Shown one piece after another: positions 1 through 8,023 of a DNA stretch of 64,000 nucleotides (the stretch's first letter is position 1; each line of letters begins with the position of its first letter). This stretch comes from Lewinellaceae bacterium (GTDB lineage: Bacteria; Bacteroidota; Bacteroidia; Chitinophagales; Saprospiraceae), in contig JADJFA010000001.1 of NCBI GenBank assembly GCA_016708875.1, positions 310,001 through 374,000 of the forward strand. Direction: 5' to 3'. Below the pieces are notes generated by a model. It worked only from the letters and a program-made list of their open reading frames with translations, was not told where the DNA came from and did not search any database. The translations under genes and the position numbers were made by a program.

Positions 1-68
1 CGGGAGATGTGAAAAAGCAAAAGCAGATTGTCAATAATGCTTTTGTTGAGATCATGCAATTTTCATAG
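1..68 (+). CDS. C-terminal end of an unidentified protein (partial)
   Basis: A frame is open from base 3 to a TAG at 66-68 and reads as an ordinary charged C-terminus (GDVKKQKQIV...EIMQFS). The start lies outside the window. It runs in the same direction as the next gene, so it is probably the upstream member of that operon. There is too little sequence to name a family. Confidence 0.4.
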   Translation, partial: GDVKKQKQIVNNAFVEIMQFS

Positions 69-125
69 GAAAATAAGTATGAAAGCATTCGAGAACGATA
101 TCCCGCTCCTGTCGTACGTAACCCC

Positions 126-677
126 TTGGTAGAAATCTTGACCAAACTTACAAATAGCTTTGGCAATAGTCCAGTACACATAGTTGAACTTTCCGGAAGA
201 AATACCCCTCCAAAGCCGATATACTCTATCCGAAAAATTACACCAGAACGCAAAAGCAAACTTATTACGCCAATAATCGAATCCGATACGAATGTTAGAG
301 AAGATATTGTATACGGCAAGCTGCAACAGATCACCAAAGGAAATAAAAAGCCGAGGGTAAAAGCCTTGGAGATTTATTCCGATCAGTCAGTATCGCTTTC
401 GCACACCTGGGAGAAAATTGAGTTTGATGGCAAAAAATATCTGCTACACTTTCCTCTGCGCTGTTTGCTGGAAAAAGAAGATAAGACTTATTTGATTAAA
501 TCGGAAATGCTCGATCTTGTTGGAACTGGCGAAACGGAAATGGAGGCAGAAGAAAGCTTTGCCCGTGAATTTGATTTTATCTACAACAGATACAATGGTT
601 TAGATGACTCTCGCCTTTCGCCTCGCCTTCGTCGTATTAAAAACACGCTCAATCACCTGGTCAAATCAGTTGAATAA
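126..677 (+). CDS. Hypothetical protein with HicB-like C-terminal half, possible antitoxin
   Basis: About 183 residues from a TTG start. The frame is open upstream to base 69 with coding-like residues (RERYPAPVVRNP) but no ATG. An ATG at 79 in another frame opens a short peptide that stops at 132, so the true start may lie near 79 behind a one-base frame error. The C-terminal half has the pattern of HicB-type partners: a strand-rich stretch, then GTGETEMEAEESFAREFDFIYN, a short loop and a basic helix. It ends 3 nt before a HicA-like gene, which suggests a co-translated pair. The N-terminal half is not recognised. The antitoxin role is inferred from neighbour and pattern only. Confidence 0.5.
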   Translation: MVEILTKLTNSFGNSPVHIVELSGRNTPPKPIYSIRKITPERKSKLITPIIESDTNVREDIVYGKLQQITKGNKKPRVKALEIYSDQSVSLSHTWEKIEFDGKKYLLHFPLRCLLEKEDKTYLIKSEMLDLVGTGETEMEAEESFAREFDFIYNRYNGLDDSRLSPRLRRIKNTLNHLVKSVE

Positions 678-680
678 ATT

Positions 681-986
681 ATGGCTGTACTTGATGCAAA
701 GAAAACTTACAAAAACCTTTTGAAAAAAGGCTTCGTTGACGCTCCAAACCGAAGCGACGATCACAAATACCTTGAACTTTATCACGATGATATGTTGGTT
801 TTGTACACCAAAATTAGCCATGGAGAGAAAGACCTGAACGACCATCTTATCAAGCAGATGTATGCGCAATGCAAGTTGAACAAAGTCCAGTTTTTAGATT
901 TGGCGCGTTGTCCAATGTCGCAGGAAGAATATTTCAACGTGCTGCGCGAGGAGGGTTGGATAGATGACACACCTACCTTGAAATAA
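681..986 (+). CDS. HicA-like small protein, possible mRNA-interferase-type toxin
   Basis: 101 residues. The central pattern (LLKKGF, then a DHKYLELYHDD strand pair, then TKISHG) resembles HicA-type double-stranded-RNA-binding-fold toxins, in which a GF...H...SHG layout carries the catalytic His. A C-terminal extension (LIKQMYAQCKL...LARCPMSQEEYFNVLREEGW) is longer than in minimal HicA of 60-80 residues. It starts 3 nt after the HicB-like gene, so the order here is partner first, toxin second, the reverse of the classical hicA-hicB order. The family call rests on motif reading; toxicity is not shown. Confidence 0.55.
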   Translation: MAVLDAKKTYKNLLKKGFVDAPNRSDDHKYLELYHDDMLVLYTKISHGEKDLNDHLIKQMYAQCKLNKVQFLDLARCPMSQEEYFNVLREEGWIDDTPTLK

Positions 987-1060
987 GTCTTTGTAAGAAT
1001 CCGAGATTGAAACAATATTGAAAGAAAACGATCCATTTTTGCACAAAACAGATGATTCAA

Positions 1061-1662
1061 ATGAAAAAAATGAGATTCCTTTTGCTGTAGTTCTAGCAGT
1101 ATTGCCAATGACTGGTGTTTATTCTCAGGTTGACTCATTGAGTAAAGACTCTTCGTTGCATAAAATAGCATCCCAAAAGATAATCAAAGGTGAGGGCGGG
1201 AAAGGGTATTATGAATTTATTGGGCAAGCTCAAGGTTCAAAAGAAGAACTTTTCGTAAAGGCAAAACAGGCGTTGTACCGTACTTTTACTTCGGGTGATG
1301 CTGTAATTCAGATGGAGGATAAGGAATCTGGATTAATTGAAGGCAAAGGGAGAACACAAACCTTCTATGGTAAGCAAGCAGGATTTACTCGTGACCTTGG
1401 TAGATTTATTTACCGAATTACTATCAAACAAAGGACAACAAGTACCGCATCCTTTTTTCGGAAATTATTTACGAAAAGGCTTATCTAAAGGAGGGCTGAC
1501 ATTGCTGAGGATTATCCAAGTAATTGGAAGCACCAATACAATAACACCGAAGCGTGGTGGGCAGGTTTAAAGAAGTTGGCTGATTCAGAATTAAAGGCGA
1601 TTGCCATCATTTTGGATTCTGCGTTGAATGGCAGAACAAAAGATACTAAAGATAAGTGGTAA
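1061..1662 (+). pseudogene. DUF4468-like exported protein, reading frame broken three times
   Basis: The gene can be read only by changing frame near 1082 (T4 where T5 restores the signal peptide MKKMRFLFAVVLAVLPMTG), near 1428 (A3 where A4 gives ITIKTKDNKYRI) and near 1494 (one extra G before ADIAEDYPSNWK). The joined product of about 200 residues has a signal peptide, then the SKEELFVKAKQAL...IQMEDKESGLIEGKG and KDNKYRI blocks typical of DUF4468 (TBP-like fold) proteins of Bacteroidota, whose role is unknown. All three breaks sit in homopolymers and no in-frame nonsense codon was seen, so sequencing error is as likely as real decay. Confidence 0.6.
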
Positions 1663-1729
1663 GATTTGATAATCAACCATCTTCGCCGAGAACTCCAAGA
1701 CAATGATTGAATATATAAAAAGCTAAAAA

Positions 1730-1939
1730 ATGACAACTACTCACATACCTACATCCAAAGAGATTGTCGCGCTCCTCGCTCAAAATGGCGTGCAATCTAC
1801 TGATAAAGACACTTTTGTAAAAGCCTTCAAAACGCTCTACCCAACCTTGTCTGCCACAGAGCGTGCTGGATTGTTGGTAGATTTGCTGGCTTATGTTGAC
1901 TCGGTTTTGGAATCCGAAACTTTGCCAGCAGCAGCCTGA
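1730..1939 (+). CDS. Small hypothetical protein
   Basis: 69 residues, acidic and helix-rich (SKEIVALLAQNGVQSTDKDTFVKAFKTLYPTL), ending in AAA. It has no signal peptide, Cys or His cluster, or recognised domain. It lies 84 nt upstream of dnaX in the same direction and downstream of the broken DUF4468-like gene. Codon use looks like the neighbours. It could be a real small protein or a chance frame; a conserved position before dnaX in relatives would settle this. Confidence 0.4.
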   Translation: MTTTHIPTSKEIVALLAQNGVQSTDKDTFVKAFKTLYPTLSATERAGLLVDLLAYVDSVLESETLPAAA

Positions 1940-2023
1940 TTATCCCGCCGTCTTTGTGGAAAACTTCATCCCTCGCCTTTACCCATTCGATTTACCTTTA
2001 CGACCCAAGAGGAAAGGCATATT

Positions 2024-3866
2024 ATGAGCAACTTTATCGTATCCGCGCGCAAATACCGTCCCCAACGTTTCCAAGACGTTGTGGGACAAGGCCATGTGGC
2101 CGGAACGCTCAAAAACGCGCTCGCAAGCGATCATGTCGCACACGCTTTTCTCTTTACCGGTCCACGTGGCGTGGGTAAGACCACCTGCGCCCGTATCCTC
2201 GCTAAAATCCTCAACTGCGAAAACCGTACCCCTGAATACGAGGCCTGCAACGAGTGCAGTTCCTGCAAATCGTTCAATGACAGCGCCTCGTTCAACATCA
2301 TAGAACTGGACGCGGCCTCCAATAACTCCGTGGAACATATTCGCGCCCTCACCGAGCAGGTGCGTTTCCAACCACAACAGGGTAAGTACAAGGTGTTCAT
2401 TATTGACGAGGTGCACATGCTCTCCAATCAGGCCTTCAATGCCTTTTTGAAAACCCTGGAAGAGCCGCCCCCCTACGCCATCTTCATTTTGGCGACCACA
2501 GAGAAGCACAAAATCATCCCGACCATCCTTTCGCGCTGCCAGATTTTTGATTTCCGTCGCATCACGATAGCCGATATGGTGTTGCAGTTGCAGGATATTT
2601 GTCAAAAAGAAGGCATCGAAGCGGAGGGAGACGCGCTGCACATCATTGCCCAAAAAGCAGATGGCGCCATGCGCGACGCGCTCTCGATTTTTGACCGCAT
2701 CACAAGTGGCGCAGGCAAAAAAATCACTTATGAGGCCGTAATCGAAAACCTCAATGTGCTCGATTACGATTACTTTTTCAAGATCACCGACGCGCTTTTG
2801 GCCGAAGACTCGGCTGCGCTGATGAACCAGTTTGACGAAATTCTCCGCAAAGGTTTTGATCCTGAGGTGTTCGTGCTTGGTCTTGCGGAGCATTTGCGCA
2901 ATGTGTTGGTTTGCAAAGACAAAGCCACACTTGCATTGCTCGAAGTGGGCGAAAGCCTTAGAGAACGCTACCGTACCCAGGCAGCCATTACCCCGGCATC
3001 TTTTCTGCTCACTGCGCTGAATCTTTGCAACGACTGCGATATCAATTTCAAGATGGCGCGCTACAAACGCCTCCACGTTGAAATGGCCTTGCTCAAAATG
3101 TGCCATATCGGGAGGGCTGTCAAAGGCGCGGATTTGGAAAAAAAAACTCTTGACCAGACCGTAGCAGGCGAACTTCAGTTCGCCCACACCAAATGGCAAC
3201 GGAAGCACTCCCAATGGCAATGGAAATTATGCCATGCCAAGCGCTGTCAGCAAAGTTTCCGAGCCGACACCATCTCCAACGTCCAACCTTCCTACCGGAC
3301 AGACAGGTGTCCAGAGTCCAGCATCTCCCATAAACGGCAATGCCCTACCCCTCTCAGAGGATGCCTTGGCTGATATTTCGCAAGGCTTGAGGCAGGGGCG
3401 CATGAAGGCAGAAGCCATCCCGATGCGTCTTGATGCCTTTGATCAATTGGTAGAAGAGGAAGAAAATCATCGGGCCAGCCTTGAGAGTCGCCTTTCGCTT
3501 GAAAATATCCGCACAGAATGGCAGGCTTACGCTGCATTGCTCAACTCCAATTTGTCGCGCATGGCCCTCAGTAATGCGGAGTTGCGCTTGGAAGGTAAGA
3601 CGCTCACTGCGCTTGTTGGCACCACGATTGACCAGAACAACGTGAGAGCCGAGGTGCCTCGGATGCTTGAAACATTGCGCAAGCGCTTGCACGATACCGC
3701 GCTAAAAATTGAAGTGGTATTGGACGATCAAAAAATTGCCGAACAGGCACAAGCTGCACGTACTGTACGCCCGCTGAGCACCAAGGAAAAATTGGATAAA
3801 ATGAAGGAAACCAACCCCTTAGTAGAGCAATTGATCCAAAAATTCGACTTGAAATTGAATGATTGA
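2024..3866 (+). CDS. dnaX: DNA polymerase III subunit gamma/tau (frame change near 3165-3190)
   Basis: Clamp-loader ATPase that loads the beta clamp. The start MSNFIVSARKYRPQRF is the family's usual one. Walker A GPRGVGKT lies at residues 46-53, zinc-site Cys at 65, 75, 78 and 81, and Walker B at IIDEVHML. The first frame runs 2024-3373, but after about residue 380 it turns into nonsense. The proline/asparagine-rich linker and the tau C-terminal domain lie in the +1 frame, open from 3165 to 3866. Removing one T at 3179-3180 would join GELQ to SPTPNGNG smoothly. An A9 run at 3138-3146, just before the linker, is where slippage in either direction gives a stop within about 8 codons, as expected for a short gamma form. 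It does not explain the later break. Confidence 0.9.
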
Positions 3867-3872
3867 CAAGGT

Positions 3873-3929
3873 GATATTGAGATATTTGGATATTAAGAAA
3901 TTGCCTCCACATCCAAATATCTCAATATC
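3873..3929. repeat. AT-rich inverted repeat, 19-bp perfect stem
   Basis: Arms 3873-3891 and 3911-3929 are exact reverse complements around a 19-nt loop, between dnaX and the glycosyltransferase gene. The arms are built from the short words GATATT and ATATTTGG. There is no clear U-run, so it may be a 3' stabiliser or attenuator rather than a classic terminator. Confidence 0.75.
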
Positions 3930-3944
3930 TGAATATCATCAAAA

Positions 3945-4694
3945 ATGAACATTCCCCGACTCAGCTTATTCATCCCAACGCGCAACGAGGCCAATTACAT
4001 TGGCACTACCCTTGCTCAATTCGAGCCGTTTTGGGAAAAATACGACCTGGAAATCATCGTTTCCGATGCGAACAGCACCGATGGAACTGTGGAGATTGTG
4101 CAACATTTTGCAGAACTTTCTAACCAGCGCGTCAAACTTGTGCAGGCTGGTCCCGGGAAACAAAACATCGCCATCGGTTGTAATCTCGGCGCAGCACAGG
4201 CCAAAGCGCCGCTCCTGCTCCGCCTTGACGCGGATGTCCGTATTCCCGACAAGGATCACTTTTTCGGTAAGGTTTTTGCCTATTTTGAAAAAGACCCAAC
4301 GTTGGTAGGGGCTACCGTGCCAATTTGGGTGTACCCGGAGGAGGCGCGTACTTCTGATCGCATTTATCACATCATAATGAACACGATTATTCGTGGATCG
4401 TTGTTTTTCAAAGCACCTTTGGCCAAGGGCGAGTGTCAATTGGTACGCCGATCGGCTTTTGAGCAAATTGGAGGTTATAAAGAACACTTGACAGCTGGAG
4501 AGGACTGCAACCTTTTTTATCGCTTGCAGGATGTTGGGCGAATTGCATATCTGCCGAAATTACGGATACACCATTCGCCGCGCAGGTTCCGGCAATACGG
4601 GTATGTGCGGCTTACGATGATCTATTTTCGGGAAGGGCTTTGGATGTTGTTGGGACGGAAATCTTATTTGGAGGAATGGGCCCCGGTCAGATAG
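3945..4694 (+). CDS. Glycosyltransferase family 2
   Basis: 249 residues. The N-terminal GT-A fold begins LSLFIPTRNEANYIG; a nucleotide-sugar site lies at VSDANSTDGT and the DXD metal motif at LRLDADVR. An acceptor-side stretch (GECQLVRRSAFEQIGGYKE...AGEDCNLFYRL) follows, with the ED that usually holds the catalytic base. No signal peptide or strong membrane helix is seen, so it is probably a cytosolic or membrane-associated sugar transferase for a glycan, lipid or glycoprotein. The substrate cannot be read. It stands alone between an inverted repeat and a word-repeat tract. Confidence 0.85.
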   Translation: MNIPRLSLFIPTRNEANYIGTTLAQFEPFWEKYDLEIIVSDANSTDGTVEIVQHFAELSNQRVKLVQAGPGKQNIAIGCNLGAAQAKAPLLLRLDADVRIPDKDHFFGKVFAYFEKDPTLVGATVPIWVYPEEARTSDRIYHIIMNTIIRGSLFFKAPLAKGECQLVRRSAFEQIGGYKEHLTAGEDCNLFYRLQDVGRIAYLPKLRIHHSPRRFRQYGYVRLTMIYFREGLWMLLGRKSYLEEWAPVR

Positions 4695-4723
4695 TGATAA
4701 AGTGATAGAGTGATGAAGTGATG
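4691..4723. repeat. Short-word tandem repeat (AGTGATRA)
   Basis: Four near copies of an 8-9 bp word (AGTGATAA, AGTGATAGA, AGTGATGA, AGTGATG) begin at the stop codon of the glycosyltransferase. The same word array recurs at 12051-12083 just upstream of gldA. Confidence 0.7.
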
Positions 4724-4852
4724 CCCGGTAAGTGTGGCAAACCGGAAGGCGCGAAATGTGATGGTGTTGCTGCTGAAATGTACCCTCCAAAACTAACTAG
4801 GACGAATTTGCGTTTTACGGCCTCGACTTTGACAACAAAAACAAATAATACC

Positions 4853-6139
4853 ATGCGCAAACTACTCATCGCGCTCGCGCTATTCCTGTGCGCAGTTTCT
4901 CAAATCCGCGCCTCGGTCATTATACTACCGATGGATGAAAAAGGCCAGCGCAATCACCTGAAAGCCTACGGCATCACCTATTGGATACTCTCGCAGGGCG
5001 TGGAGGCATGGTGGTTGTTGAACTATAAGGGCGGTAGTTTCGCCTTTGTTTATACCCCTGGCTTTGAGAAAGAATGCAAAACCCGCGACGTGAGTTACGA
5101 GGTCATTGCTGATGGACAGTTTGCTAATTTGCAGAACGATATCCTGAATCCAGAGGTAAATCAGGATGTAATAAAACTGGAAAAAGCCCCTAAAATCGCG
5201 GTTTACTCTCCAGACAAGGACGAAAAAGGCGAAATGATACAGCCTTGGGACGATGCTGTTACCCTGGTGCTGACCTACGCCGAAATTCCTTATGACGTTT
5301 TGTACGACAATGAAGTGATGCAGGGGAAATTGGCGGAATACGATTGGTTGCACCTTCACCATGAGGACTTTACGGGGATGTACGGGAAGTTTTACGCCAG
5401 CAACAGCGGCCAACCCTGGTATCGACAGCACGTCCAGATGATGGAATCGCTGGCGCGTCAAAATGGCTTTGACAAAGTGAGCGAACTAAAACTGGCCGTG
5501 GCGAAGAAGATAAAAGAATACGTGATTGGCGGAGGTTTTATGTTTGCAATGTGCTCGGCCACAGATACTTACGACATCGCACTGGCTGCAGAAGGCACCG
5601 ATATTTGTGCTTTCCCATTTGACGGGGATGCTACCGACCCCAACTTCCAAAGCAAACTCGATTTTTCAAAAACCTTTGCTTTTCAAAATTTTCAGGTGCT
5701 CACTGATCCCAGCATTTATGAGCACTCGACTATTGACAACAGTGAGGTGACGGGACGCCGCGTGTCGCCAGAACAAGACTATATTACGCTCTTCGACTTC
5801 TCGGCCAAATGGGATCCCGTGCCGACCATGCTGACCCAATGCCACACCCGAACAGTAAAAGGTTTTATGGGCCAGGCAACAGCATTCAACAAAAAATTCA
5901 TCAAGCCCAACGTGCTCATTATGGGTGAAAACAAACCCGCCAACGAGGCGCGTTATATCCATGATGCGTACGGGAAAGGCTTCTTTACCTTCTATGGAGG
6001 TCACGACCCGGAAGATTACCGCCACTATGTAGGCGACCCGCCCACCGACCTTGCGTTGCACCCAAATTCTCCTGGTTTCCGATTGATTTTGAACAATATA
6101 CTATTTCCTGCGGCGAAGAAAAAGCACCAGAAGACTTAA
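4853..6139 (+). CDS. Exported protein of the family often named asparagine synthetase B in Bacteroidota
   Basis: 428 residues from the ATG at 4853, chosen because it opens a clean signal peptide (MRKLLIALALFLCAVSQIRA). The body carries blocks I know from a Bacteroidota family: LPMDEKGQRNHLKAYGITYW, WLLNYKGGSF, PWDDAVTLVLTYAEIPYDV, LHLHHEDFTG(M/Q)YGKFY, GGGFMFAMCSATDTYDIALA, SAKWDPVPTML, FYGGHDPEDY and LHPNSPGFRLILNNILFPAAKKK. The database name is a legacy one: no glutaminase Cys-2 or ATP-pyrophosphatase loop is visible and the protein is exported, so asparagine synthesis is unlikely. The real function is unknown. Confidence 0.8.
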   Translation: MRKLLIALALFLCAVSQIRASVIILPMDEKGQRNHLKAYGITYWILSQGVEAWWLLNYKGGSFAFVYTPGFEKECKTRDVSYEVIADGQFANLQNDILNPEVNQDVIKLEKAPKIAVYSPDKDEKGEMIQPWDDAVTLVLTYAEIPYDVLYDNEVMQGKLAEYDWLHLHHEDFTGMYGKFYASNSGQPWYRQHVQMMESLARQNGFDKVSELKLAVAKKIKEYVIGGGFMFAMCSATDTYDIALAAEGTDICAFPFDGDATDPNFQSKLDFSKTFAFQNFQVLTDPSIYEHSTIDNSEVTGRRVSPEQDYITLFDFSAKWDPVPTMLTQCHTRTVKGFMGQATAFNKKFIKPNVLIMGENKPANEARYIHDAYGKGFFTFYGGHDPEDYRHYVGDPPTDLALHPNSPGFRLILNNILFPAAKKKHQKT

Positions 6140-6178
6140 GGGAACTCGAGTCATCCGAATTTTGAGCCAATTGGGTCT

Positions 6179-6320
6179 GAATGATGATTGACGAGTACAT
6201 GATTGTTGATTTTTGATGTAAGGGACGATGTTATTATTGACGATGGCGGCACATCATCGGCCATCATCAATCCACCATTCCATCAAAAATCAACAATCAT
6301 GTACTCGTCAATCATCATTC
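6179..6320. repeat. Long inverted repeat, 40-bp perfect arms
   Basis: Arms 6179-6218 and 6281-6320 are exact reverse complements. Inside them lies a second, imperfect hairpin (ATTGACGATGG against CCATCATCAAT). It sits between the convergent genes ending at 6139 and 6362, so it may end or stabilise both transcripts. The arms are made of repeated TGATTG-type words. Confidence 0.85.
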
Positions 6321-6361
6321 AAACAAAATCAGAAAAATCTCAAAATTCTAGATGATCCATG

Positions 6362-7096
6362 TTACCTCGCAGCAGCCAATTCCCGAATCAGTCCCGGGTC
6401 ATTTTCAATTGCATTCCCAACCACAACCACATCAGCTCCAGCGCGGAAATTGGCGGCGACTTTTTCAGGCGTTCTGATTCCGCCACCCACGATGAGCGGG
6501 ACCGTGAGCGTGCCCGCCACAGCTTCGATCATGCTTTCCGAAATGGGGTTCAATGCTCCGGAACCTGCCTCCAAATAAATGGTTTTCAATCCCAACATCT
6601 CGCCTGCAAGGGCGGTACAAATGGCAATGTCATTTTTGCCGGATGGGATAGGAGAAGTATTTGACATGTACTGCACGGAGCTTTGCACGCCTCCATCCAC
6701 AAGGATGTAGCCGGTGGAAATAATTTCGAGTGGCGACATTTTCAGGTAGGGCGCGGCCACCACGTGTTGACCAATAAGCAGTTCCGGGTTCCGGCCACTG
6801 ATGAGTGAAAGCAACAGGATGCCGTCGGCGCGATAACTTAGTTGGAAGGAACTGCCCGGAAACAAAAGGAGCGGGATTTTGCAACGCTCGCGGATGCTGG
6901 CAAGCAAGGGGTCAAGCATTGAATTGACGACCAGGCTACCTCCAATGAAAAAATAATCCACCCCACATTCGACGGCCAGTTCAAGTGCCCGCTCCATTTT
7001 TTCGAGTCGAAGTTTGTCGGGGTCAAAAAGGATAGCGAGCCGTTTTTCATTGCGCTTTTTTGCGGCCATGAGGTCGGAATAGAGGGAAGGGGGCAT
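6362..7096 (-). CDS. Geranylgeranylglyceryl phosphate synthase family protein
   Basis: 244 residues, TIM-barrel prenyltransferase of the GGGPS/PcrB family, which joins a polyprenyl diphosphate to sn-glycerol-1-phosphate. Visible signatures: LAILFDPDKL near the N-terminus (Asp for Mg/substrate), DYFFIGGS, PLLLFPGS, the YLEAGSGA loop, and the phosphate-binding IVGGGIRTPEKVAANFRAGADVVVVGNAIE. Bacteroidota carry such archaeal-like enzymes; the product in this organism is not known. Convergent with the upstream exported protein across the 6179-6320 inverted repeat. Confidence 0.9.
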   Translation of the reverse strand: MPPSLYSDLMAAKKRNEKRLAILFDPDKLRLEKMERALELAVECGVDYFFIGGSLVVNSMLDPLLASIRERCKIPLLLFPGSSFQLSYRADGILLLSLISGRNPELLIGQHVVAAPYLKMSPLEIISTGYILVDGGVQSSVQYMSNTSPIPSGKNDIAICTALAGEMLGLKTIYLEAGSGALNPISESMIEAVAGTLTVPLIVGGGIRTPEKVAANFRAGADVVVVGNAIENDPGLIRELAAAR

Positions 7097-7100
7097 TCTG

Positions 7101-7250
7101 GTGATTGGTGGATTAGTGATTGGTAGATTGTTTACCCGCCGAAGCCTTGGCGTAGGAGGGGTGGATTAGTGATTGGTGGATTGTTTACCCGCCGAAGCCT
7201 TGGCGTAGGAGGGGTGGATTGTTTACCCGCCGAAGTCTTCCCCCAAAGTC
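7101..7250. repeat. Tandem 53-bp direct repeat with composite element
   Basis: Two nearly identical units starting about 7131 and 7184, and a shortened third at 7222. Each has TTTACCCGCC ... GGCGTAGGAGGGG followed by the word tract GATTAGTGATTGG(T)GGATTG. It fills the gap between the GGGP synthase start and the end of the lipoprotein gene. Related copies lie inside the DUF547 gene (about 12300-12400) and at 57205-57293. Confidence 0.8.
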
Positions 7251-7291
7251 TTGGCAGGCGGAGCGGGAAGGGGCGAAGGATGGGATTCCTG

Positions 7292-7879
7292 CTATAATTT
7301 CTTGAGTACCAATGCGGCCGCTTCTTTGGCTTTAGTAAGGTTGTCGTGGGGCACATCGCTGACTTCCAGGGCAACGTTGAGCACAAATTGGCCTTTTCGC
7401 ACGAGGAGTGTGACGGTGTTGGTACTCCACAGCGCGTCGTCGCCGAGGCCGGGCACGTCTTCTTCGTAGGTGTTTCGGCGGTCGCGGCGGAGGTTTTCGA
7501 TTTGTTGTCTGGCGTGTTCTTCCGAAGTGTAGTCAAAAAGTTGCACCACAACACGGTTTTGTGGGTTGAGCCAGGCCGCTCCCTCTTTTTCATTGTTGGT
7601 TTCGCGTTCTTTCCAGTCGGGTTTGTTCCAAGTTCGGAGGCAGAAAGCCTGATTGGGCAGCGGTCGGGCATTGAGCGTGGCCGCTTTGCCATTAAAAGCG
7701 AATAGCGTTTCCAACTCGGCATCGGTGATGAGTTCGCAGCCGTGGTTTTTCCAAGCTTCGGTTTTGTATTTTGCCCAAAGGGCTATATCAGCGGCGTTGG
7801 CAATGGCCTCTTTGGGCGGTTCCTGGCTACAGGCAGCCAAGGATAAAACAGCAAAGCAAAGGGCGGCAAGACGTGTCAT
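7292..7879 (-). CDS. Putative lipoprotein
   Basis: 195 residues from the ATG at 7879, chosen because it gives a lipoprotein signal (MTRLAALCFAVLSLAAC, lipobox LAAC). The mature part is soluble with a mixed alpha/beta look: WAKYKTEAWKNHGCELITDAELETLF, NRVVVQLFDYTSEEHARQQIENLRR and a C-terminal LLVRKGQFVLNVALEVS, reminiscent of small envelope proteins that measure or bind a ligand, but no family is recognised. Divergent from the peptide transporter gene, with a promoter candidate between them. Confidence 0.75.
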   Translation of the reverse strand: MTRLAALCFAVLSLAACSQEPPKEAIANAADIALWAKYKTEAWKNHGCELITDAELETLFAFNGKAATLNARPLPNQAFCLRTWNKPDWKERETNNEKEGAAWLNPQNRVVVQLFDYTSEEHARQQIENLRRDRRNTYEEDVPGLGDDALWSTNTVTLLVRKGQFVLNVALEVSDVPHDNLTKAKEAAALVLKKL

Positions 7880-7946
7880 GAGAAAGCGTTTGGTTGCCAA
7901 AGGTCTGAAAAACGAAGTTTTTTTATTGCTAAAAAAGGGAAAATGC

Positions 7947-7974
7947 TTGCAGGAGAAAAAATTTCGCACATTTG
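7947..7974 (+). promoter_or_regulatory. Putative housekeeping promoter of the peptide transporter gene
   Basis: TTG at 7947-7949, 17 nt, then CACATTTG at 7967-7974, one base off the Bacteroidota -7 consensus TAnnTTTG. It lies 50 nt before the ATG at 8024. Confidence 0.45.
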
Positions 7975-8023
7975 CCCTGTTCAATCGAATGCAATAAACA
8001 CTTTTCACCTACGCACGAAACTT

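Noticed and set aside
3138..3146. A9 run as the programmed site that makes tau
   Set aside because: Both slipped frames hit stops soon after; the run can only give a short form.
1979..3220. Long open frame on the minus strand across dnaX (413 codons)
   Set aside because: It is a shadow of the dnaX frame: no domain, odd residue use, and the plus strand encodes a clear clamp loader.
4853..6139. True asparagine synthetase
   Set aside because: No glutaminase Cys-2 or ATP-pyrophosphatase motif and a signal peptide is present.
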